Assembly: GCA_947172415.1 (NCBI GenBank)
Contig: OX359190.1
Coordinates: 5,952,001 to 6,016,000, forward strand
DNA from: Chondrosia reniformis
Taxonomy: Eukaryota > Porifera > Demospongiae > Chondrillida > Chondrillidae
Reading direction: 5' to 3'
Length of the DNA stretch: 64,000 nt
Part shown: one piece after another, positions 10,451 through 24,300 of the stretch
Position numbering within the stretch: the first letter of the stretch is position 1
Layout: every line of letters starts with the position of its first letter
Notes under the pieces: model-generated
The model's input: the letters and a program-made list of their open reading frames with translations, nothing else
Databases searched by the model: none
Told to the model about the DNA's origin: nothing
Made by a program: the position numbers and the translations under genes

Positions 10451-13400
10451 TGTATAAAATTGGTATCTATATACAACTAGTGCATACACCTAGTATATAC
10501 AAGTAGTACATAAAATTCGTAGTACAACTAGTTCATAAATTAGTAACTAGTAAATATAATTAGTACATGCGACTAGTACATACAACTAGGACATATAACT
10601 AGTAGATAAAACTTCTATATATAACTAGTACACACACGTATACCTAGTAAATGTAAACAGTAAATACATCTAGTACATACAACTAGTACCTACAACTAGT
10701 ACATACAACTAGTATCTACTACATACAACTAGAACATATAACTAGTATATAGCTAGTACATACAACTAGTATATATATACAACTAGTACACAGAACTTGT
10801 ACACCCAATTAGCACATGCAACTACTACATACATCTAATACATACAATTAGTACCTAAAACTAGTAAATTAAGCTAGTTCTAGTACATACAACTAGTACA
10901 TACAACTAGTCCTTTCAACTAGTACATATAACTAGTACAAACATCTACTACATATAACTATTACATAAAAATATAACTAGTTCAAATAAATAGTGCATCC
11001 ACATAGTACATACAACTAGCACATAAACGTAGTAAATACAACTAGAAACTAGTAGATACAATAAGTATATATATAAAATTAGTACATATAACTAGTACAT
11101 ACAACTGGTATATACATACAAGTAGTACATGCAACTAGTACATAAAATTAATAGGTACAACTACTTTATACAACTAGTAACTAGTACATATAACTAGTAC
11201 ATGTGACTAGTACATAGAAGTAGTACATATACCTAGTACATACATATATATATAGTACATATAAATAGTACGTACAACTAGTATATATAACTAGTACAAA
11301 CAACTAGTACATACACCCATTACATACAAATGTAACAAGTACATACAAGTAGTACATACAACTAGTACATATAACTAGTACATATAAATAGTACATACAA
11401 CTAGTACATACAACAATTACACAAAACTGGTACATACAACTAGTACATATAACTAGTACATATGACCAGTACATACACATATAATTAGTACATAACTATA
11501 GTACATACCACTAGTACAGAAAACTAGTTCACACAAACAAACAAGTAGTTCATAGAACTATTTCATTCCTAGTACTTAGTATAACTAGTACTACAACCTA
11601 AAATTAGTTCAAACATCTAGTACATACAACTAGTACATACAATTAGGCAATAGTACGTATAACTAGTACGCACAACTAGTACATACATATAGTACATAAA
11701 ACCTGTACATATAACTAGTACATGCAACAATTACCCACTACTTATACATTCAACTAGTACAAATAACAACTACATTCTACTAGTACATACAAATAGTATT
11801 GCGTACGTACAACTAGTACATACAACTAGGACAAACAACTAGGACGTATAACTAGTACATACATCTACTACATATAACTAATAAATACACATGTACCTAT
11901 TAATTATGAATAGTACATACAACTAGTACATACAGCTAGTGCACACAACTAGTACATATAACTAGTACAGAAACATATTACCCGTAAATACACATATAAC
12001 TGGCACATATAAATAGTACATACAAATAGTTCACACAATGACTACATACAACTAATACATACAACTATAAAATAGTACATATAACTAGTTCATAGAAGGA
12101 GTACATAATACTAGAACGTACAACTTGTATATACAACTAGTGCATAGCTATTATTTATAACTAGTATATACATACAACTTATACATACAACTGTTATATA
12201 ACTGGTACATACAACTAGTATATACAAATAGAACAAACAATTAGTACATACAACTATTACATACAACTTTTACATACAGCTAGTACCTACAACTACTAAA
12301 TAGAAGTTGGTCTAGTAAATAAAACTAGTCCATGCAACTTGTACCTACAACTGGTAAATATAACTAGTACTAGTCCAAACAACAAGTACATACAACTAGT
12401 ACTTTCAATTAGTACCTATAACTAATACACAATCTACCACATAAAACTAATACAGAAAAATAGAACTAGCATGTATAAATAGTACACACAAGTAGTTCAA
12501 TCAACTACTAGTACATAGAAGGTGTACAAAAAACTAGGACCTATAACTAGTACACACCTACTACATATAATTAGTATATAAATATATAACTAGTAAATAT
12601 GAATAGTGCATCCATATAGTATATATCACTAGCACATTTAACTAGTTCATACAACTGTTATATACAAACAACTAGTTCATACAACTAGTAATTACAATTA
12701 GGTCGTACAACTAGTTCACACAACTATTAACTAGTACATATAACTAGTACATTCAACTAGTACATACAACTAGGACAAACAACTAGGATATATAACTAGT
12801 ACATACACCAACTACATATAACTAGTAAATACACATATACCTTGTAATTATAAATAGTACACACAACTTGTACATACAGCTAGTGCATACAACTAGTATA
12901 TATAACTAGTTCACAAATATAACTACTACATACATATAACTGGTACTTATAAATAGTACATACACACAGTACATACAAATAGAACTACTTCATAAACCTT
13001 GTGCATACAACTAGTACATGCAATAAGTACACACAACTAGTACATCCTAACAGTACACACAAATAGTACATACAACTAGTACATACAACTAGTACAATCA
13101 CCTAGAACATACAACTAGTATAAACCAACTAGGACATATAACTAGTACATACACCTACTACATACACATATACCTAGTAATTATAAATAGTACATACATA
13201 GAGTACATAGAACGGGTACATAAAACTAGCACACAAAACTAGAAACTAGTCCATACAACTAGTATATATATAACACTAGTACATTTTACTAGTACATAAA
13301 ACTGGGATATACATACAAAGAGTACATACAACTAGTACATAAAATTAGTAGGTACAACTAGTTCACACAACTAGTAACTAGTACATACAACTAGTACATA

Positions 13401-16122
13401 AAATTAGTAGGTACAACTAGTTCACACAACTAGTAACTAGTACATATAACTAGTACATACAACTAGTGTCTAGTATATACAACTAGTAACTCCCTAGTTC
13501 CTGGTATAATTAGGAATAGAACCTACAACTACTATATACTATTAGTAAATACAACTGGAACATGCAACTAGTACATGCAACTAGTACATATAATTAGTAC
13601 ATAAATATAGTACATACAACTAGTACAGAAAACTAGTTCACACAAACAAACAAGTAGTTCGTAGAACTAGTTCATTCCTAGTACCTAGTATAACTTGTAT
13701 TAGAACCTAAAACTAGTTCAAACATCTTGTACATTCAACTAGTACATACAATTAGGCAATAGTACATACAACTAGTACATACAACTAGTACATCCTAACA
13801 GTACATACAAATAGTACATACAACTAGTGCATACAACTTGGACATATAACTAGAACAAACACCTACTATATATAACTAATACATAAAAATGTAACTAGTT
13901 CAGTAGTGCATCCACATAGTACATACAACTAGTACATGAAACTAGTAAATACAACTAGAAACTAGTACATACAACTAGTATATATATAAAATTAGTACAT
14001 TTAACTAGTACATACAACTCGTATATACATCCAACTAGTACATAAACTTAATAGGTACAACTAGTACATACAAATAGTACATTCAACTAAACTTTACAAC
14101 TATTGACTAGTACATACAACTGGTACATGCAACAAGTATCTAGTACATACAAATTAAACCTACCTAGTACATATATAACTAGTACAAGAATCCACAATTG
14201 GTACATGAACATAGAACATACAACTAGTACTTACAACTAGTACCTATAACTAGAAACTAGTAAATACTACTAGTTCATAGAACGAGTACATAATACTATA
14301 TAGAACATACAACTTGAATATACATCTAGTAAATAGCTAATATTAACAACTAGTATATATGTACAACTATTACAAACTACTGGTGTATAACTAGTGCATA
14401 CAAATTGTACATACAACTAGTACATACCAAATAGTACACACACCTAACACATACAATTAGTACATACAACTAGTACATTCAACTAGACCATACAACTAGG
14501 ACAAACAACTAGGACATATAACTAGTACATACATCTACTACATATAACTAGTAAATACACATATACCTAGTATTTATGAATAGTACATACAACTAGTACA
14601 TACAGCTAGTGCATACAATTAGTACATACCAAATAATACCCACAACTAGTACATACTATTTAGTACATACAACTAGTACATTCAACTAGTCCATACAACT
14701 ACGACAAACAGCTAGGACATATAATTAGTACATACACCTACTACATATAACTAGTAACTACACATAAATTGTAATTATAAATAGTACATACAACTAGTAC
14801 ATAAAACTAGTACATAAGATTAGTACACACAACTAGAACACACAACTAGAAAGTAGTATATACAACTAGCTCACAGAATGAGTACATAATACTAGAACAT
14901 CCAACTTGTATATTCAACTAGTACATAACCACTACACACAACTAGGAAAAAAACAACTAGGACATATAAATGGTACATACACTTTTACCTAATAATCATA
15001 ATTAGTACATACAACTAGTATACACATCTACCAGGTATAACTAAAACAGAAATATATAACTAGTACATAAACATAGTACATACAAGTAGTTCATGCAACT
15101 ACTAGTACATAGACCGAGTACATAAAACTAGGACCTATAACTAGTAAACACCTACCACATATAATTAGTACATAAGTATATAACTAGAACATATGAATAG
15201 TGCATCCATATAGTACATATAACTAGTACATAAAACTAGTGCATTTAACTAGTTCATACAACTATTATATACAAACAACCAGCCAAAATACAACTAGTAT
15301 TTACAATTTGGTCGTACAACTACACACAACTATTGACTAGTACATATAACCAGTATATGCAACTAGTACATACGACTGGAACATACAACTAGTTCATACA
15401 ACTAGTAACAAGTACATATAACTAGTACATTCAACTAGTACATACAACTAGGACAAACAACTAGGATATATGACTAGTACATCCACCAACTACATATAAC
15501 TAGTAAATACACCTATACATTGTAATTATAAATAGTACATACAACTAGTACATACAGCTAGACCATACAACTAGTCTATATAACTATTTCACAAACATAT
15601 AACTACTACATACATATAACTGGTACTTATAAATAGTACATACACATAGTACATACAAATAGTACATACAAATAGTACATACATCTGCTACATTTAACTA
15701 GTACCTACAACTAGTAAATAAAAATAGAACTACTTCATAAAACTAGTGCATACAACTAGTACAAGCAATTAGTACATACAACTAGTATATCCTAACAGTA
15801 CACACAAACAGAACATACAACTAGTACATTGAACTAGAACATACAACTAGTACAAACAACTAGGACATATAACTAATACATGCACCTAGTACACACAACT
15901 AGTAAATACACATATACCTAGTTATTATAAAAAGTACATCCAACTAGTACATAGAACGGGTACATAAAAGTAGTACATACAACTAGAAACTAGTCCATAC
16001 AACTAGTATATATATAACACTAGTACATTTTACTAGTACATAAAACTAGGATATACATACAAAGAGTACATACAACTAGTACATAAAATGAGTAGGTACA
16101 ACTAGTTCACACAACTAGTCTA

Positions 16123-16850
16123 CAAGTAAATAAAAACATTTAAAAAATGAAATGAGAAGTAGGGATGGCAGTCCCTGCAACAGTATCTATCACATCTAGA
16201 AAAAGTAACGAAACAAGAAAGGGATCATATGGTAAGGCTAACATTGCAGAAGTGGCATACTGAAACTTAACTATGAACATCACTTCTATGTTTGGGCGCA
16301 TCATGGATATACTAGAAGTAGGGATCGATGCGCCCAAACATAGACTGCCATCCCAACTTCTCATTTCATTTTTAAATGTTTTTATTTACTTGTCTTCCTT
16401 TTTTTGTAATGTTATATAATTATTAAAATTAGTTTTGTAATTTTTTTGGCGAAAACTCGAAATATAACGTCGTAGTCGAAGGCAATCAGGAGATGACCAA
16501 GAACTCCTAATTGGAAAATGGCGACAAAAGGTTCCAATTTCCTTATGCGACACAGAAAACCGTCTTTGCACAAATCGTTTGAAGACAGATAGGTAGCTAT
16601 TCCGTACTTTCTAAAACTTTTAGACGATATGCCCCTAAAATGAATTTATCTACAAGCGCGTTTATGCATTAGCGTGAAATAAAAGGAAGAATAATAATAA
16701 GAAGAAGAAGAAGAAAATGAGGAAAACCGGAAGTAGGCCTGAAACCGATTTACCAACTTGGAGCTTTTATGCGCTCTTGAAAACAGCTTCCCTCAATTGA
16801 AATCGTACAAAAAAGACCCATTATGAGTTTAAAAAAGGTCAAACATCCAA
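16123..16850 (+). mobile_element. Family D foldback element, copy 1
   Basis: Non-autonomous element. Its left part (16,123-16,394) is an imperfect hairpin ending in CAAGTAAATAAAAAC and its complement. It shares long stretches with 62,228-63,358, including GGCGAAAACTCGAAATA, AAAATGGCG and a (GAA)n run with AAAATGAGGAA. The right hairpin arm is shortened relative to copy 3. Right boundary approximate. No ORF of recognisable family. Confidence 0.7.
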
Positions 16851-18425
16851 CTAGTACATAAAATTAGTACATACAACTACCACACACAACTTGTACATAC
16901 AACTAGCACCTACAACTAGTGAATATAACTAGTATTACTACATCCAACAAGTACATACAACTAGTCCATACAACTAGTACATACAATTAGTACATAAAAC
17001 TAGTTCAAACAAACAACACAAGTAGTATAGAGAACGACTTCCTTCCTAGTTCCTAGTATAACTTGTACCAGCACCTACAACTAATTCAAAAAACTAGTAC
17101 AAACAACTAGTACATACAACTAGTACAAAGCTAGTACCTACAACTAAAATAAATATATAACTAGTATAAACATGCAACTAGTACACAGAACATGTACATA
17201 CAATTAGCAGGTACAACTAGTACTTTCAACTAGTACATGTAACAAGTACACACACCTACTACATATAACAAGTACACACACCTACCACATATAACTAATG
17301 CATAAACATATAACTAGTATATGTGAATAGTACATGCACATAATACATACAACTAGTATACATATAAAACTAGTAGATTTAACTAGTACATACAACTGGT
17401 ATATACATACAACTAGTACAGACAACTAGTACATACAAGTAGTACATAAAATTCGGTAACTAGTAAACTAGTAAATATAATTGGTACATGTGACTAGTAC
17501 ATACAACTAGTACATACAACTAGTGCATGCAACTAGTACATGCAACAAGAACATATAACTAGTACACACAAGTATACCTAGTAAATGTAAATAGTACATA
17601 CAACTAGTACATACAGCTAGGGCTACAACTGGTACATATAACTCGTGCAAAGACATATAAATAGAACATACAAATAGTAAATACAACTAGTAGGTACAAC
17701 TAGTACGTACAACTAGTACATGCAACTAGTATATACATACAATTAGTACACAGAACCTGTACATACAATTACTACATGCAACTACTACATACAACTAATA
17801 CCCCCAACTAGTACCTAAAACTAGTAAATATAGCTAGTTCTAGTACATACAACTAGTACGTATATACAACTAGTACTTTCAACTAGTACTTTCAACTAGT
17901 ACATATAACTAGTACACGCACCTACTACATATAACTAATATATTAAACAAGTATTTCGAGTTTAAAAACTCGTGGAGCGCCAGGCGCCCCTAAGTAAACT
18001 CGAACTACTTGGCATGTTCCCATAGATAGCCAGTTAACTGATTTACGATCGACTCTTGTTGGTCGTAAATCTTTCAAGGCCATATCTCGTAGAAAACGTT
18101 TTTCGCAAGCTTCACTTTACATAGTATTAGTAAGGTTGGTTTTTAAGTCCGTTTTGTTCGTTCATTGTTCTACGCTAAGGAAGAGAAAGCTAATTTTAAG
18201 CTAGAAAACGGAAGCTAGCCGAACATCCGCCATTTTTTGACAGATATATATATATAATAAAACTTTGCTAATTGAAACTCTGTCTTCTCTTCTTACGCTT
18301 TTTGTTCATATTTTTACTTGTCCATGTGTGGGAATTAGGAGTGTTTATTGCGATCATTATGAGAATAAAGCCTTGTTGAGCTTCAGGAACACAAATTTAC
18401 TAATTTACTACTTGATATTCCCTTT

Positions 18426-18469
18426 CCTGTATAACTGATGAAGACTTCTGGGTTGAAACGTCCAGAACT
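18426..18469 (+). ncRNA. Hammerhead-like core inside family A
   Basis: CUGAUGA (18,435-18,441), stem II GAC/GUU with inner C-G, GAA (18,455-18,457), palindromic stem III ACGU and C at 18,462 as cleavage nucleotide. Stem I is weak (CUG with CAG across a bulge). It is bracketed by inverted repeats 18,362-18,401 and 18,470-18,511. The core is complete, the fold is doubtful. Confidence 0.42.
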
Positions 18470-19098
18470 AGTAAATTTATGTTACTGATGTTCAACAAGG
18501 CTTTATTCTTATCCATGTGTGTATGTTTTCCATGTGTACAGTAGAATCTCATAACAAAATTGCTCATAGTGAATGTCTTAAGTATAGCGAGGCTAATTAC
18601 ACTCAAGTACACTACACAGTGAAAGTTACTGGCAATATTAAAATTACTATCAAATACTACACAATACAAGTTACAAATTTAAGAAGGCCAAGTGACTATA
18701 CAATATTAAAATTACAATCAAGTACTAGCTACACATGCAGTGCAAGTTACAAATTTAAAGAGATCCAAGTGACCCCTAGGTTAATCAGTATTTTAAACAG
18801 CACAAGACTTTAGTCACACTAGTACTGTTGCAGGTTTTGAAATCCTCAACTACTGCATAGAGAGTAGTAGTTGATACAGATCATCCAATTGCAAGGTAGA
18901 ACACATGGCCTACCAATTACCTTTTCACACCTTAGTATAGACTGAAGATGATGCATCTGCATGCCATATATCAACAAAGGCTCCAGTATTAAAGGGGTCT
19001 CAGCTAATAGCCACAGCAGATTTGATTTGCCTTGTGAGGGAGCTAAGAACACCGATGGTTGGTTGCATGCATTGGCATAATCAACAGGGTTAGAAACT

Positions 19099-19183
19099 AT
19101 TTTGTAACTTGTACACAAGGGACATAAAAGGCCAAGGCCTTTATATACGTATATGATGTCCCTTGTGTACAAGTTACAAAATG
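19099..19183. repeat. 85-bp palindrome within family A
   Basis: Arms ATTTTGTAACTTGTACACAA and GGGACAT pair with their complements around a core that itself contains two palindromes (AAAGGCCAAGGCCTTT and TATACGTATA). Same structure at 35,216-35,304, with the core in the opposite relative orientation. Probably a small hairpin element or a recombination product. Confidence 0.8.
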
Positions 19184-20160
19184 GTATTGGTATGATATGG
19201 CTACACATGGACAAGTAAAAATATGAACAAAAAGCGTAAGAAGAGAAGACAGAGCTTCAATTACCAAAGTTTTATTAAGGTCGACTAAACAAATTTCTTT
19301 TGCATCAATATACGGACAATTCTGCCTCAAACTTAACGGAAACGTACGCAAATACACTTTATCTAACTTTCGCTACAGCTCGTTTATTCCGTAGCTCCTT
19401 CTCGTAGTAGAGCGTCAACTTGTCATAGCCGTTCTCGAAAGGATGATCTTCTTTTGCAACGAGCCATGACGTTTTCCCAACGTCACATGATAATCCATTA
19501 AATATGTACCGAGCAACATACGAGATGTTGGTGACGCACTAGGGAAACATCATAATACATCACCAGATTCCGCAATCGTAAACTTGCATTCTTCATTATA
19601 TCTTGATTTTGTTGCAATTTTAATTAAGCAAAACTTCGCCAGACGTTTGTCATACACATGTACCATGATATATATCAGTTTCACAGTGATCTGATCAATT
19701 GATAATTTTTATTAATATAACACTTGGTTTCAATATAAATTTCACATAGGTTTTCTATAGTCCTATGGCATTTTATATACAGACTTTGTCCTCCGTTTTC
19801 TACCAAACCAAGACTTAAATAAAAAATCCCTTAATTAAAAATGAGTTTTATACCCTATTTATATTAATTACCTTAGTATATTGTAACTTGTACTGCATAT
19901 ATATATATATGTATACAAGACTACGAACAGGAAACCATACGTTAACATAATTTCTTAAAATAATATAGTGGAACCTGCGGTGCCCCAAAAATGTAACTAG
20001 TTCAAACAAATCGTGCATCCACATAGTCCACACAACTAGTACAAAACACTAGTAAATACAACTAGAAACTAGTACATACAATTAGTACATACATACAACT
20101 GGTATATACATTCAACTAGTACATAAAATTAATAGGTACAACTAGTTCATACAACTAGAT

Positions 20161-20934
20161 GTATATTTAAGTTGTATGTTCTATATAGTATTATGTACTC
20201 GTTCTATGAACTAGTAGTAGTTACTAGTTGTATGTACTCAATACTATTTGTATGTACTAGTCGACTGCAGTAGTTTTATTTGTACTAGTTGAATGTATGA
20301 GTAGTGTGTAATTGTTTTATGTACTAGTTATATATGGTAGGTTATGTACTATTTTTAAGGACTAACTATATGTACTAGTTGTATGTGCTATTGCCTAATT
20401 GTATGTACTAGTTGTATGTACTAGATATTTGAACAAGTTTTAGGTTCTAGTACAATTTATACTAGGTACTAGGAATGAATTAGTTCTATAAATTACTTGA
20501 TTGTTTGTGTGAACTAGTTTTCTGTACTAGTTTTTTTGTACTATATTTATGTACTAATTATATGTGTATGTACTAGTCATATTTAATAGTTATATGTACT
20601 ATTTATATGTACTAGTTGCATCTTCTAGTTGCATGTACTAGTAGTATATACTAGTTGTACGTACTATATATATGTACTATATATATGTGTAAGAACTAGG
20701 GATATGTACTACTCTTATGTACTAGCTGTATCAGCTGGTTGTATATACTAATTCTATGTAATAATTGTATGTACTAGTTGCATGTACTAGATATGAACCA
20801 TTTGTATGTATAAGATGTATGCACTAGTTCTCTGGACTAGCTATATACAAGTTTTATGAACTAGTTGTATATACTAGTTGTATATACTAGTTGTATATAC
20901 TTGTCGCATGTACTAGTTATATGTACTAGTTACT
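20161..20934 (-). repeat. Satellite 1, reversed block in the left arm
   Basis: A 774-bp block of TGTATGTACTAGT orientation between two forward tracts. It has no mirror in the right arm, so it was inverted or inserted after the duplication, or lost from the other side. Confidence 0.88.
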
Positions 20935-22804
20935 AGTACATAGCTTATATTAACAACTACTATATACATACAACTATTATGTAAAACTAGTACATACCAA
21001 ATAATACCCACAACTATTATATACAATTAGTACATACAACTAGTACATTCAACTAGTCCATACAACTACGACAAACAGCTAGGACATATAACTAGTACAT
21101 ACACCTACTACATATAACTAGTAAATAAACATCCATTGTAATTATAAATAGTACATACAACTAGTAAATACAACTAGTAAATAAAAGTAGTACATACAAA
21201 TAGTACATACAACTAGAAACTAGGATATACAACTAGCTCACAGAATGAGTACATAATACTAGAACGTACAACTCGTATGATCAACTAGTACATAACTACT
21301 ACACACAACTAGGAAAAAAAACTGGGACTTATAAACAGTACATACAACTACTACATATAACTAGTATATAGACTTTTACCTAAAAATTATAAATAGTACA
21401 TACAACTAGTATCTACTACATAGAACTAGTACCTTCTTAGCCCCTAGTATAACTAGTACAAGAACCTACCACTTGTACATACAACTAGTACATACAACTA
21501 GAACATACAACTAGTACATAGCTAGTATATACAACTAGTATATACATACAACTAGTACATACAACTAGTATTTGCAATTAGTACATATAACTAGTACACA
21601 CATCTACAACAAATAACTAATACATAAAAATATAACTAGTACATATAAATAGTACATAAACATAGTACATACAAGTAGTTCATACAACTACTAGTACATA
21701 GAACGAGTACATAAAACTAGTACCTATAACTAATACACACCTACTACATATAATTAGTACATAAATATATAACTAGTACATATGATTAGTGCATCCATAT
21801 AGTATATATAACTAGTACATAAAACTAGTACATGCAACTAGAAACTAGTACATAAACTATTATATACAAACAACAAGTTCACACAACTAGTATTTACAAC
21901 TAGTATTTACAATTAGGCCATACAACTAGTTCACACAACTATCAACTAGTACATATAACCAGTACATGTAAATTAGTGGGTACAACTAGTTTATAAAATT
22001 AGTAACTAGTAAATATAATTAGTACATGTGACTAGTACATACAACTAGTACATACAACTAGTGCATTCAACTAGTACATACAACTAGGACATATCAATAG
22101 TACATAAACCTACTACATATAACTAGAACATACACGTATACCTAGTAAATGTAAATAGTACATACAACTAGTACATACAGCTAGCGCATACAACTAGTAC
22201 ATATAACTAGTAAACACAAATAAATAGTACATACAAATAGTAAATATAACTAGTACCTACAACTAGTACGTACAACTAGTATCTAGTAGATACAACTAGA
22301 ACATACAACTAGTACATAGCTGGTACACACAACTAGCATATACATACAACTAGTACACAGAACTTGTGTATACAATTTGCACATGCTACTACTACATAGA
22401 ACTAATACATACAACTAGTACCTAAAACTAGTAAATATAGCTAGTTCTCGTTCATACAACTAGTACATACAACTAGAACTTTCAACAGTACATATAACTA
22501 GTACACACACCTACTATATAAAACTAATACATAAAAATATAACTTGTTCAAAGATATAGTGCATCCACAGAGTATATAAAACTAGTATATAAAACTAGTA
22601 AATACAACTAGAAACTAGTACACACAACTAGTATATATATAATATTAGTACATTAAACTAGTACATACATCTGGTATATACATACAACTAGTACATACAA
22701 CTAGTACATTAAACTAAGTTCATAAAACTAGTATATAGCTAGTACAAAGAATTAGTGCATACATCTTCTACATACAACTGGTTGATATCTATTACATACA
22801 ACTA

Positions 22805-23311
22805 CAGTGCAGTCCACTTAATTCGAATCCGTTTTTGACGAAATTTCACCTATTTCGAATAGAACTCCGGTTCCCTGTACAGTCCCAGTAAATCAACTTC
22901 TTTGGAAATTTTAGTTTGCTACGTAGAGAATACGGAAGTATTTCAACACAAATAAGTAAGCTCATAGTTATTAAGGAGGTAATCACACTTTTAACGGTTA
23001 AGAAATTTAGCTAAATTGTCATTAATCATTCTCAATACAGTGTTATTCTTTAGGTATGCAACGTTCACTGTACCAATCACTTATTCTGGAACGAAAACTA
23101 AAGATTATCCATCTTGTGGACAACACTCCATCTGGAAGGAAAAAAGGACATTGCTACTACTACTTGGCTGCATAATCTTCTCTTTTTCATTATATTTCAA
23201 ATCTATATTTGGTGTTTAGACATCACTTTGCTATTTTGTACATAAACATGATAATTCAAAATTCCTGTTATTTCAAATTCCCTAGAGATTCTAATTAGGT
23301 GGACTGCCCTG
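22805..23311 (+). mobile_element. Element E, pogo/Tc1-type MITE (left arm)
   Basis: 507 bp with TIRs CAGTGCAGTCCACTTAATTC and CAGGGCAGTCCACCTAATTA, flanked by TA on both sides. The CAG-TIR and TA target are characteristic of Tc1/mariner-pogo transposons. Internal short frames do not resemble transposase, so it is non-autonomous. Inverted partner at 32,222-32,721. Confidence 0.82.
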
Positions 23312-24071
23312 TAGTATATACAACTAGTACATAGAATTAGTAAATACAACCAGCTAAAACAGCTAGTACATACAAGTAGTACATATACCTAGTACATACA
23401 CATATATATAGTACATATAAATAGTACGTACAACTAGTATATATAACTAGTACAAACAACTAGTACATACACCCAGTACATACAAACGTAAAGAGTATAT
23501 ATAAGTAGTACATACAACTAGCACATATAAATAGTACACACAACTAGTACATACAACAATAACACAAAACTGGTACATACAACTAGTACATATAACTAGT
23601 ACACACAACTAGTACATACTACTAGTGTCTAGTATATACAATTAGTACCTCCCTAGTACCTAGCATAATTAGGACTAGACCCTACAACTAGTATATACTA
23701 CTAGTACATACAACTAGTACATGCAACTAGTACATATACATCTAACTACTACATAAATTTAGTATACACAACTAGTACAGAAAACTAGTTCACACAAAGA
23801 ATCAAGTAGTTCATAGAACTAATTCAATCCTATTACCTAGTATAACTTGTATTAGAACCTAATATTAGTTCAAATATCTAGTACATACAGCTGGTAAATA
23901 CAATTAGGCAATAGTACATACAACTAGTACATATAACAAGTACATACAACAATCACACACTACTTATACATTCAACTAGTACAAATAACTACTATATTCG
24001 ACTAGTACACACAAATGGCATTGAGTACATACAACTAGTAAATAAAACTAGTGTATACAATTAGTACACAC

Positions 24072-24077
24072 AAATAG
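24072..24077. other. Empty site of the LINE seen in the right arm
   Basis: The satellite around here mirrors both flanks of the LINE at 29,930-31,471 with nothing between them. It marks the pre-insertion state. Confidence 0.8.
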
Positions 24078-24199
24078 TAAATACAGCTGGTAAATATAAC
24101 TAGTACGTACTACTAGTACATATAACTGGTACATATAACTAGTACTTATAAACAGTACATAAAACTAGTTCATAAAACTAGTTCATACAACTAGTACAT

Positions 24200-24300
24200 G
24201 TATCTTCATCTAAAGCTCTCTTTAGGTTTAGTTCCCCTATAGGCTCTTTTTACAGAATAGGCATATAGCATGTAGGAAAATGGTATCTTAGATTTTTCAT
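24200..24300 (+). mobile_element. Solo 3' tail of the Naiad-type PLE (left arm)
   Basis: 101 bp nearly identical to 47,233-47,332, beginning TATCTTCATCTAAAG and ending GATTTTTCAT. Both hairpins are kept. It is flanked by ATG or CATG on each side. The right arm has the same satellite words joined without it (29,798-29,803), so this is an insertion and not a relic of a deleted larger copy. Confidence 0.9.

Larger units (their letters stand above)
17948..19990 (+). mobile_element. Family A repeat, about 2 kb, unclassified
   Basis: Found here, inverted at 34,321-36,452, and as a 430-bp fragment at 56,557-56,986, so it is a dispersed family and not only part of the big duplication. Ends are GC-rich and palindromic (TTCGAGTTTA...TAAACTCGAA around GGAGCGCCAGGCGCCCC at the left; GTGCCCC at the right). 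Inside: an inverted repeat of ~75 bp (18,259-18,335 with 19,203-19,277), an inverted repeat of ~40 bp flanking a hammerhead-like core, an internal direct duplication (18,632-18,695 and 18,701-18,771), and an 85-bp palindrome. No transposase is visible. It could be a composite of nested MITEs. Confidence 0.7.
10451..20160 (+). repeat. Satellite 1, ACTAGT orientation
   Basis: Long minisatellite tract interrupted by family D (16,123-16,850) and family A (17,948-19,990). It includes a local direct duplication of period 59 bp at about 13,320-13,440, evidence of recent slippage or unequal exchange. Nothing else is recognisable in it. Confidence 0.93.

Noticed and set aside
18400-19357. ORFs of 86-122 residues in family A
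   Set aside because: They overlap on both strands across palindromes, show no recognisable domain, and exist in only two copies from one duplication.
22805-23311. 67-residue ORF in element E as a transposase remnant
   Set aside because: No helix-turn-helix or DDE-type pattern, and the frame differs in the inverted copy.
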